Source of the DNA: Pezizomycotina sp. ARF18
Taxonomy: Eukaryota; Ascomycota
Reading direction: 5' to 3'
DNA: 64,000 nucleotides
NCBI GenBank assembly: GCA_002224055.1
Contig: AZLU01000039.1
Span: 62,001 to 126,000, forward strand
The position numbers and the translations under genes were made by a program. This document shows positions 12,075 through 22,500 of this stretch, piece after piece. How positions within the stretch are numbered: position 1 is the stretch's first letter; the number at the start of each line of letters is the position of its first letter. A model generated the notes under the pieces. The model was not told where the DNA came from. It did not search any database and worked only from the letters and a program-made list of their open reading frames with translations.

Positions 12075-12406
12075 TAGCTTCACGACCTGGACAAAATCTT
12101 GAAATAAGATCCTCATTTGATCCCTTTTCCAATCTTCTAGGGAATGGGGGTTTCCTCTTGTTTTCTTTTTACCCATCCACTGATTTAGTTTTATACGCTC
12201 TTGTAGGTATCTCATATACAAGTACAGAGTGGTGCGAGAGTATATTAATAATAATACCACTGGCTTTACTAACAAGTTAATATATAAGCACTCAGTACTC
12301 TCTGTTTTGAAACATTTGATTGTAGGCGACGTATATTTCTAATTAACGCTGCAAACGCGCGTAGGCGACTTCATCTGAACCCATATCCTCTCTCTATCCC
12401 GTATAT

Positions 12407-13302
12407 TCATAGCCAAAGGTCTCTGTATAATATTTGCACCATTGCCGCCTCGGGCGCCCACGCGTCGACAATCCTTGAGACCTTGCTCGGCCAGTCATCC
12501 TCCCAAGAGAACCCGAAAAAAGAGGCAACGTACTCCCAGTATACCGGGTACCAACCCGGCGCCTTCCAGTCGACAACATACACCTCATAGCCCTTGCCGC
12601 TGACCGCCGGGACCTCCCTAACGAGAATATTCTTTCGTTGCAAGTCAGAGTGCGTAAACACAGATTTCCGGTCTGTCTTCGCGAGGTGCTGCAGAAATGG
12701 TCGCGGTAGAATTCAGCTCGGACCGCTGGGAGGCGTTATCCTTGTCCTTGGCACTCTCCACCGACTTTGCTGTTGGTCTAGAAATTAGGTCCGTTCGCTT
12801 TTAAAAGGTCCGCCGGATACGTGAGGTGGATATTCCGGCCACCACCATAGATGGTAAGGCACGTTCCCCTCGAAAATATCCCAAATATCCGGCGATGGTA
12901 TCGCGCGGAGCTTGTCAAATAAAACGCGGAGCTTGGCAATACGACCCTCTTATCCTCTTCGGCGAGTTTTGGCCAGAGGGAGTCCGGCGGTACACCGGGA
13001 AGGTGCTCCATCACATTATATAACATCCCGTCGTCCTCCTGCCACATTGCATACAGCTTGGGGGCCGGCATCAGTGGATCTACCTCCTCCAGGAACAAAA
13101 GGTTGTCTCCTTCCAGCTGGTTATAAGGTCTTGTGGAATATTTCACCTCGTAATTATAATCCCTAACAATCACAATCTTCTGCCGGCCCATTCCGTATCG
13201 CCCTTCAGAACATGATCTGATGCGAGAATCTGTTCCCGTATGAATAGGTGCAGGAACCTCCTGTGAATCTCGGAAGTAAGGGAGCACTGCTGGTGTTTTC
13301 AT
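12407..13302 (-). CDS. APH/choline-kinase-like phosphotransferase family protein
   Basis: Kinase-like fold of the aminoglycoside phosphotransferase (APH, PKL/ChoK) superfamily, expanded in filamentous fungi and mostly of unknown substrate. The N-lobe shows KIVIVRDYNYEVKYSTRP and LEGDNLLFLEEVDP, then the hinge KLYAMWQEDDGMLYNVMEHL and GVPPDSLWPKLAEEDKR. One frame shift later come RVLFDKLRAIPSPDIWDIF and VPYHLWWWPEYPP, and after a second shift the catalytic loop FTHSDLQRKNILV (H-x-D-x4-N) and metal motif VVDWKAPGWYPVYWEY. Stop at 12407. I chose M at 13302 (MKTPAVLPYF) because homology begins there; the frame is open to an ATG at 13443, but the extra 47 residues look AT-rich and non-conserved. 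Both catalytic motifs are intact, so activity is plausible if the shifts are artefacts. Confidence 0.85.
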
Positions 13303-14001
13303 GAGAGCCGGCAATAACCTTTTTTTCTTCTTCTCAAAATCGTTTACGTTTGGCCTTGTATTTTCGTTTGAATAGCTATAGTATTTCATTAATATTATCA
13401 TCAGGAGAAGATACTGTATTTGCGTTTTAGGTGAAGCAAACATATTTCACGGTTTTTTTTACCCCGCAGAACATGGGGTACAGATCTTAGGCTATATCCC
13501 CCTGAATTATAATTATTCCACAAATGAAACATTTACCAAGAATGGCCCAAGCAAAACGAAAGAGCAACATTATATATATAGAAAAAAAATTGCGAAATCA
13601 TTATGGCTTTTACTTTTGCTAGTAATGCGGCACGTTAAAGTATTATGCATATACAGCAATAAGGAGACGCGTATGTGATTGATCTATGTATGGCAGAGGG
13701 AAACATGACCCTGTATGTATCAAGTCTTACAGTAGCTTACAGGGAAACATTTAGATTTATTATTCATATAGATGAAGGCTAAAAAAAGAAATAAATATAA
13801 ACGCTAATAATACGACGCTACGTATGAAGTACAAGCACATATATTCAAAAGAAATGCGTAAACGAAAATAGTATATCATGATATAGATCTATAGAGGCCT
13901 TGCACAAGCAAAAAGCCTAAGCTCCTAAAAAAAATAATCGTTTTCCAAATACCCTAGTCTCGACCAAACCCTCCGAAGGGTAAATCATCATCACAACATC
14001 C
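13303..14001. other. AT-rich spacer
   Basis: Low-GC DNA between two minus-strand genes with short A runs. No coding, RNA or repeat feature recognised. Confidence 0.5.
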
Positions 14002-15668
14002 TCAATTCAAGTGAGGGAATACACTCGACCAATCAACGGTATCGTACGCGTTTGCCGGTAGCGACCTGAGCTCAAGCAAGTCTGAAAGAAAAATGTACGA
14101 TCTAGCAGCGCAGTAAAGAAAACACCCGATGTAGAGCGCCACTATCGATTTCAGCGGAGCGGCGAGCTGTGGGTCTTTCGGCCGTGAATTATTCCGTAAA
14201 CCTTCCGCGACTCTGTGCAGCTTTTTATAAAGCCAAGAATTTTTCCACTTCGATGGGGTGCCATTGGACCCCCGCGCTCCACCTGTATTCGACTTATTTG
14301 AATTTTCTGCGACGCGATCTCGTAGCTTGGGGTATAGCTCGAAAGCGAGGTCGTTGACCGCAGCGAAAGCGAAGACGTCCGATATGACCGTAATGCATGC
14401 CGCTCGCCATAGGTAACGTTCCATGTAAGTTGGGAAGACGTAATTCCAGCTGAAGAAAAAAATGCGGCGTATAGCCGAGATGACCATAAACCCCAGTACA
14501 TGCCCCGCGGCAGGAAAAGGAAATTTGTATTTTCCCACCGGTCTACTGGTAACTCCTCCGGCGCGAAGTTGATCTTGGCGCGTCGGAGTATGTGCATACA
14601 GTGCGTCCAATAGATTGAGCACTGCCATTCTTTCCTGCTGATGAAATACAGGGGCGTTTGGTAGTATAGCTTCTTGTCGAGGATTTCGCTGACGATCTCT
14701 TCCACGCGGTTCTTACGGGCACCTGGGTCTATAATATTATAGGTATCCTTAATAGCGGTGAAATAGAGGTCTTTCGTCGCTTCGGGCGATTTTTTCATTT
14801 CCTCCATGGCCGCGAGCACAATTTCGAGTAAGGGTCCGTGAATGTATCTGTTCAGAAGTCTGAACGTCTGCCGGCTTATAAATCCAGAAACCGATGGTCG
14901 TGCCTGAACACACGATAAACGCGCCGGCGGTTAATTCGAGACACGTTATCGTAAGGCCCGTCACCGCACGGCCGATAATATCTACTACGAAATAAACAAC
15001 CTGGCAGACTGTGATGATCCTCAGCAATCCATCCACCTTATTCCTATCCTCGATGCCCTTTGAATCTAGTGCGGGTAACTCGACAAATCCGTTCTTGATC
15101 AGGAATAGCAGCTGCTTCGCGTCGACAGGAAGGGTTTGTAGCCGGGAGTGTGTAGCATGTATCCCCCATATCGGCGAAGAAGGCGTTCTGCATCTTCCAC
15201 TGTTTATCCTTTTCTGCCGATATGACCACCTTGGCATCGCGAAAGTCCCTAACTGAGTTTCGGGCCGAGATCCACTGGCCGGCTGCGGTTAGGACGAGGC
15301 CTTCCGGACAGGCGAAGCAGAGAATAGTTAACCATGTCCGCCGGTGGAATATATGCCGGATACCATCCTTCGGAGATGGGACGTTCATGCAAAGGATCGA
15401 CCACGAGCACAGAAACATCGTAAAGCACAGTTCCAGAGGATGTCGATCGTGCCCCTGCCGTTGGGAGATGAAGTCCAGCCTTGGCGTTTGATCGGTGAAG
15501 TCGCATTTTGAGGCGCGGAGATGGAGGAAGAATTGGAGTTGTTTTGGTGACTGTTGGGAAGGGTGTTGTTAAAGGGAGCTGGTAGGCAAGAACAGGAGCG
15601 CTAAAATCAACGCATAAAATGTATATTATGGCCACAAAGAACGTAAACACCGGAGTAGGATACTCCAT
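14002..15668 (-). CDS. Fungal multi-pass membrane protein, function unknown
   Basis: ATG at 15668 opens MEYPTPVFTFFVAIIYILCV, a good signal peptide or first helix. Later frames give FLCSWSILCMNVPS, LTILCFACPEGLVLTAAGQW, ISARNSVRDFRDAKV, KQWKMQNAFFADMGD, then paired helices (VYFVVDIIGRAVTGLTITCL, AGAFIVCSGTTIGFWIYKPA). The C-terminal part has AAGHVLGFMVISAIR, FPTYMERYLWRAACITVIS, FAFAAVNDLAFELY, a last helix LKSIVALYIGCFLYCAARSY and the ending TVDWSSVFPHLN. The combination of an E..AAGQW segment, an AFFADMGG-like block, an FP..E..LWR motif and a terminal V-D-W-S..P-H is typical of a large Pezizomycotina family of plasma-membrane or endomembrane proteins without assigned activity. Four frame shifts are visible. 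The start is chosen for the hydrophobic leader; the frame is open further upstream. Confidence 0.75.
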
Positions 15669-17164
15669 ACTGTGGATACAGGGCCAGGCACTGTGGTTGC
15701 GGTCATACAAAGGGCAGAAAGAAAATATAACTACGAGTATATCCCCGCTATACACTTTCTTTTATTAGAAAAAAAAAAAAAGAAGGGGGAAGATGTATAT
15801 AAGGGAATCTCCCATGGTCATTCACAAGGCTGGGTGTTCACCGTATTGGAATCGCTTATTATTACCTGACAGATACGTGAACAGCATGGTAAATCGGTCA
15901 GGTTTCGTGGTGCACGTAGCCGCGAATACCTCGAGCGTATTCTGAGTACCCGCCCTCCCAGAGATGCGTCGAGCCGGGGAAACATACAATCTGTTTATTC
16001 GCCAGTTCATGGGATACAGTCTCAAAAGGGAAGGTGTTTGAAACAAGACCGTTATTTCCTGAGGATTAAGGAGCGCTGAGCGCTTGTAGGGGATGTTCCT
16101 ACACGTATACAGCTACATACAAAAATACACCTCTAAGTTTGGAGACAACGACTAAAGTGGAGATTTACCTGCAATATGCAAGCCTTTTCATCGATTCATC
16201 GATTAATTTTAGATATTGCCAATACCCGCGACTCAGGTGTGATGAAGGGGGTTACATTTCTGCACATCCCTTTTTCTTCCGCAACCTCCGGGGAACCTTG
16301 GAGATGTTTACTTTAGGCGCTTCTGAGATCAATATTTGGCCCAAAACAACCGCAATTTTAGCACAAACCTTACGTTCAATCTCGATTCTCCCGAAATGTT
16401 CAAGATTCACTTTTTGGAATGAGAGTATTTGTAACAAATTTTGCTTAGAAAAAAATAGAATCAATTTCATGAAGCTATTCATACTCTTCTATTCTCCTAA
16501 GTATCTTGGAAGGCTTCAGATACGCCCTAAAGTTTTTGTTAAGCAAGCGGAATATTTTTAGCGTGCTAAATGTGAAGAGTTTTTTTGACAGTTATACTAA
16601 AAACGGTCCGTCCCGGGGGTTTAGCTGGGTTTCACATGTTTACGGTGGGCGCTAAATCCTGGAGCGGCCAACGAGATTGGTCAATTCGCTCAAACCTGCC
16701 TATTTTGTTCATCCCCTCTGAAGGTTTCGCTGAAAACATATTACGAGGGCGTTATCCTACAACAAGCATCTGGGAAGTTTGAGGAAAGAGATTCCGTAAT
16801 AACACTAGGAAAGATTTCGACCTGCACCGTTGTATTGGTACGGCGTCATTCTACTTATTTCGACGAGAAGGCTGTATCAGAATATGATTTGGGGAGCATC
16901 GCGATGTTAGCACCAGTGCTTATTGAACAAGTATTGTTCACATAGGTGGAAGGAGCCAAGAAATTGGCTAAGAACCGTGCTAACTCGACCATAGCCTGTG
17001 GGTGCTTACTTTGTAGTAGGTGCTTCTCCTCCAGGTTTATACGGTAGTATATGTTGCCTTAATATGCAAACACCTGGAATGTAACGGGTATTGCAAGTAA
17101 ATTGTTGCCATTCAAGTCCCTAGAATAACATGAATTAAAGACGGCGTTTCAAACCATTTCTATA
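15669..17164. other. Spacer without recognised genes
   Basis: Includes two mid-sized reading frames (minus 16046-15822, plus 16139-16561) that show no recognisable motif and have AT-rich, Phe/Ile/Lys-rich composition, so I do not call them. Confidence 0.4.
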
Positions 17165-17602
17165 CCACCCCGAACACGGTATAATAGAAAACTTTCGACA
17201 AAAGTTGGGAGATTGTGAAGACCCCGAGTTTTACAAAAATTAAAAATATGAGAGAGTTTATTATAAACTATAAGATTTATGTAAAAAAAAATACGTCGGA
17301 GCTAAAATAGCGTTGTTATACGGTGTAAAATGTTTATATTAATTAACGATTTTGTGTTTTAAAAATAATTTTATAATCTAACTTAATAAATAAATATAAT
17401 TTTTAAGGTAATCATACTTACCACCGAGCCTTTATAGAATATTGATGTATCTAGCTACAACACATTTTTATAATACTTAATTTTATTTTATTTAGATCTC
17501 TATTTTTTTATCTTTATTTATATATAATTATTTTAAAAAAATGGATAATTTTTGATATTGTTATGGTGTCGTGAAAATTTCTATTATACCGTGTCGGGAT
17601 GG
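17165..17602. mobile_element. TIR element 1: 438-bp AT-rich non-coding (MITE-like) element with TA target duplication
   Basis: Terminal inverted repeats of about 26 bases: left 17165-17190, starting CCACCCCGAACACGG; right end, read on the minus strand from 17602, starting CCATCCCGACACGG; both continue into TATAATAGAAA. One mismatch and one single-base gap were seen. The dinucleotide TA flanks both ends (17163-17164 and 17603-17604), as expected for Tc1/mariner-type insertion. The interior is strikingly AT-rich with no reading frame, so it is either a non-autonomous MITE or a transposon eroded by C-to-T mutation (RIP). Superfamily assignment rests only on the TA duplication. Confidence 0.75.
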
Positions 17603-17858
17603 TACTGTTCTACTATTTGCTACTATTAACAAAACGCAAAGTCGAGACATGATCATCTAGTTTGTATTCTAAGTGAAATAACAACATTAATATCTAAGAG
17701 AGGGGAAAAAAGAGATTTCGCTCATTAAAAAGGCTTATTGAAATCGGCCAATTATAAAGCTTGTATTGCAAGTTACCTAGTGACAAGAAACACATCCAGA
17801 TTCTTCGCTAGACGAGCGCACGCCCAATGACTAAGTGAATCCAGGTAGTCTCCTACCG

Positions 17859-18547
17859 TTACGCATCCTGGTCTCTCCTTATTATCCTGCAAAGGCCGTC
17901 ACGTAGCGTAGTGCTGAACAGATTGATATTCTGGCGTGGACCTTCCGGGAAATGCAAACGGAAGTAGAGTACCAGGCTATCTTCCTGTTGTCCCCTTGGA
18001 TGAAACATACTGTCAAATTCGTGCAACTGATAGTCTAGACCACGAGGTAGCCGCACCGTCACTCCTTTTATAGAAGCGCGGCGGCCTCCGATGCTTTTAG
18101 ATCCTTGATGTTTCTGCTGTTGGGTATTTAGAACGCTGTCCAATGACTCACGCCTCGCTATGGCCACCTCGCGCGTCCGAGTCCTCCCGCATTTCAAGCA
18201 CGGCTTGCCCTGGATAGAAACATCCACACGGTGCTCGATTTCTTGGAGAAACACGTGCAGCTGTGGTGGTTGCTGGCGTTTCGAAGCCTCCCAAGGCAGA
18301 TACTGAACCCTGAGATTGCCAACATGGGCACCGTCTACTTTCACCTCGTATAGTATCGGTTCTGGATCGAATAGCATTTCCATGGGTTCGCTGTAGTAGT
18401 ATAGATCGAGGGCGTTGAATGCTCCGTGAGTAGAGAGTATACCATACCAACGGCAGCAAACCAGTTTTAGGCCCGCCAGTAGTAGAAGGGTATATTGGCG
18501 AGGATTTGAGCGTGAAGTTCGACGGGAAGATCTATCAATTTTGCCAT
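17859..18547 (-). CDS. F-box domain protein (putative)
   Basis: ATG at 18547 reads MAKLIDLPVELHAQILANIP, the classic F-box opening (LP.EL...IL..I). After one frame shift it continues LKLVCCRWYGILSTHGAF, the second half of an F-box (L..VC..WY), then ALDLYYYSEPMEMLFDPEPI and a C-terminal region of mixed composition including one CLKCGR motif, ending RIIRRDQDA, stop at 17859. About 225 residues. F-box proteins bind Skp1 and bring substrates to SCF ubiquitin ligases; the substrate region here is not a recognised repeat. The gene is easy to miss because the shift, inside a GGCGGGCC stretch near 18480, splits the F-box. It lies 1 kb downstream of the HET-TPR gene, same strand. Confidence 0.62.
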
Positions 18548-19508
18548 TGTGTTGGAAGACGGTACACTTTATGCAAATTTTGGGAAGTTAAGACAAGGCT
18601 ATAAGGCGATGGAGCTGGTTGCGCGATTGCCATTTTACATCCTCCATTTTGGAACGAATGATTTGAAAAGAAGTTAATTACTGTTTCTCTAATATTTGCA
18701 GACGTAGGAATATTACGCTATCTCGTTGTTCCATATGCCTTCATAGCATATCAGGAAAACATGTAAAGTATATCAATAATAAATTATCTCGAGCTGATCA
18801 CACTACATCGTCGGTATTCGCTCGCTGTAAGTTTAAGACGCATGCACAGGTCCGTATTGCATAATTTTACCGCTTCGTTCTCCAGAATGATAAGACACTG
18901 TCACGGTCAGGTACACCTGTATAGATATAGAGAAGTGTGTTGTTACCTATTGACTTAAGTGATAGACCCGATATAATCCTCCGAGATCGGATCCTGCTAG
19001 ATAGAGTCGAAGGTCGATATGGTAGTCTGATAGGAGGGCCCGACGAACATGGCGCAATTTTTGCTTTTCAGCATTTCAGTAGTTCAAATGGATACTTTTT
19101 ACTCTCTTGTGTTCCATTTTTTCCTTCTTCTGTTAACGATTTCTTTGTTAACTTGGGACAAAGAGCTCAGCACGGAACTATCGTGATGTAAAGCAAAAAG
19201 CAATATGCATATGCACGTTTACTGCATGTACCATGTACCTTTGCGCGCTACCGCAGGCACTCTGTACCTATCTTTCGGGATTATAGATTATTTTAGTTCA
19301 TTTCGTTAATATCATGATCATTTTTCGCTGTATGCTCGGTAATTTAGGCGATTATCACAAACACTACAGGATTCGAAATTATAGTAATAATATAATCGAT
19401 GTATGATTTTCGCAAAGAACAAAAAGCCAACACTAATACGCAACTTTTACATCAACATAACTCTATCATCGTGTTGCCAGAATGTAATATACGCGCTCTT
19501 TGCCCTTA
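18548..19508. other. Spacer between F-box and HET-TPR genes
   Basis: AT-rich. A 84-codon plus frame at 18937-19191 has no recognisable motif and is not called. No RNA gene seen. Confidence 0.45.
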
Positions 19509-22500
19509 TCACCAGGACTTCCTACTCATTTTCATGATGACCTTGGCAGCTTCACGGCCATAAAGAGCCTCGTACTGCTTCTGGAGCTTTGAGTCCAACC
19601 TAGTAGCCTCGTCGTTCCTTCCGAGCTGCCGGTAGAGACGGCCGAGCGAATCCATAGCGTCTAGCGTGGCAGAATCGTTGAGCTGTTCATAGCCTTTATA
19701 CGCATCCTCCACGAGCGGCACGGCTTCCTCCCAGTGTCTCAGCTGTATGAAGACGTGACTTAGGCTTGCTTTCGCGTCGAGGTATTTCTTTTGCCCTCTG
19801 GCGTTGAAGTTGCGGCTGCGACGCCACTACCTACAGCATCAACTAGCGTGCTTCTCGCATCGTCTAAGTTTCCTTGTTTATGCAAGAGTCGCCCTTGATT
19901 CACCATGATACCACACCTGATCGATTCAGAGTCTTGGATCGGCGAACGCGGTCGCAGGTTTCAGTGAGCTCGTCGAGCATAGATTCCGCTTCGCCAAATC
20001 GCCGTTGTTCGATCAACACATTCGATAGCCTGAGCATGGCCCGGAGTGTAGACGGACTATCCTCGCCGAAAACTCCCGAGCCGATAGAGATAGCACTCTT
20101 GTACGTTCTCTTGGATTCCTCGAGTTTTCCTTCTGACAGTAAAACTTCCCAAAATTCATCGCCACGGCAAACGTTATCTCACGGTATTCGGGCGTCTCTA
20201 TACTGTTAAGCCCGATGTAAGCCTCCTGAAGCATTTCTCAGCGAGCGGCCACTGCCATTTCGCCTTGTATACCTTCCCGAGCTCATAAGCCGCCTTAAGA
20301 AGGCGCGGGGTGTCGGTTTCGGGAGACTTCTTGTAGCCCTTGTACGCTCTACGCCAGTGCTGCTCGGCCAGATCCAGCATGTTAAGCTTCCGGTAGAGTA
20401 AACCCAAGTGACCGGACGCCTGCAGCGTTAAGGTGTTGTACGCGCCAAGCAGGTCATCATAACCCTCCAATACTCTGACATATAACACGACGGCTTCATC
20501 AAAGCTCCCTTTCGTCTCGCAGAGACGAGCGAGGCTTTCGGCGCATTCGAGCGTATCTGTGTTCTTTGGTCCTGCGGATTTCTCAAAACCCGCGAGGGCG
20601 GTACGATAGTTCCTCTCGGCGTCAGCGACGGCGCGTTGATCCTCTTGGAATTGGGCAAGGGCCATGACCGCGTAGCAATAGTACAAGTGATTGGGTGAGT
20701 ACGCCTTGTTCAGTTCGAGCCTGCCAACAGCCTGCCGCAGGCTTTCCTCGGCTTGATCCGTCGCGCTCTGTAAAGCATACGCGCGGCCTAGGAACCGGTA
20801 TATATTGGCAGTAACCTTGTGGTTTCTCCGAAGCGCTCCTTGTTTTCTTCAAACCCGCTGATAGCTTCGATGAACATCCCTTCGGCCTGGCCTGGAAATC
20901 CAGAGACCATAAGGCAACTCCCAAGCTCGACCAGATTTGTGAGACTCAAAGGATGCGTTGGTGATAGTTTTGTCGAAAATCCGCTTACGACGTGGCGGAA
21001 CATCGTCGTAGCGTCTTCGGTTTTGCCATCTTGTTGCAGCATCTTCGCGAGCCAGCTCAAGCAACAGATAACTATGACGTGCTCCGTGCCGCCGCGGCTG
21101 GCCATTTTCATGTAATCGGCGCTATATATCTTCCTGAATCCTCTCAGAGCATCCCTGACCAACTCCTCGCAATCGGCTTTTTGTTTTGCGCGCCATAGTT
21201 TAGCCCCATGTTGATGGCTGTGAGGAGGGTCATTGGGTGGTCGTCTCCCAGATCATTGCTAAATCTTCGCGCGGCGAGCTTGTAAACAGCTTCACGGCGG
21301 TCCAAGTCGCCCTCGCGGTGCTTGTAATCTTCTTGTAGCTTATCTTTCGGGACTATAGAGAATGCTTCTACGAATTCCGGCATGTCTCTGGCTCTTCCGA
21401 GACCCCTAAGGGCGCGAACATACGTCTGGTTCGCATGGTAAAGATCACCTTGGTCTGCATAGAGAAGGGATAGACTGGCGATCGCATTGAACTCTAACCT
21501 TTCCAGCCTTCCCATACGCTGCTCGGGAGTCTTCTCTTTCTCCTTCTCCTTTTCGGCCTCTTTGTCCTTTTCTGACTTCCCTTTAGCTTTAGCGTTAGGT
21601 GCTATACTTACGACGGAACCTTTCCGCTGGCGTTGCTGCGGGGCCTCATTCTTAGCCTCCTTCTGCTTCTTTTGATCTTCTTTCGCGTCCGCCTTTTCCT
21701 TCTTGATGTTGGACTTCTCCTTGCAGAATTTCAGCACGTCCTGGTACAATTTCATGGCTTCATCCGCTTTTCCCAATCCTACGCAGATGTTCGCTAGCTC
21801 CTGCTTCGCCTCCGCGATCCTCGTTCCAGGCTTGCGACCAGCATGGTATATTGCGTAACGGTACATCTTTCTAGCGTCGGTGAGCTTTCCGCTGTCGCGG
21901 TAGACGTCTGCGAGCATCTTCGTGAGCTCGCCGTGTTTCTTTTCTCCCAGGGTCTCCCTGATGTTCTTTTTCATCTGAGGGGACAGATCTACTCCACACT
22001 TGACAGGTAGCGCACCGCGTCTTCGTTTCTAGCTTTGAGCGCGTACAAAAACGTGTCTGAATCTCCATTCGATAATTTTGAGAGTTTCAGGTTGAGTTCG
22101 TCCTGATCGACGTTTGCTAAACCGTAGTATACTAATTCCGACTCGTTTTTAGGACGCTGGTACGGCTGAACGTCGTCGCGGGAGTCCCACCAAGGTTTTG
22201 GTGGTTCCTTTTTATCGTCCGAGACGAGATCGACTTGTCCACCGTTCATTGTATTGTCATTGGTGGTTTGGTTCTCGTCCTCCGCATCGGAATTCTCGTC
22301 ACTGTCAGACTCGTTACAGGAACTTTCCGAGGTGGTCGTACTATTGTCATCGTCCTCGATGGGTGTGTCCTCCATGATTTTCTGCGCCTCCTGCACGCTG
22401 ATCGGGTGTTTTCCCTCGTCGTTCCCGATGCGTATGAGCTCCCACGTTTCCCACGAGCAGTCGTCCTCCTCTTCCTTCTCATTAGCCGCGGGGCGGACGT

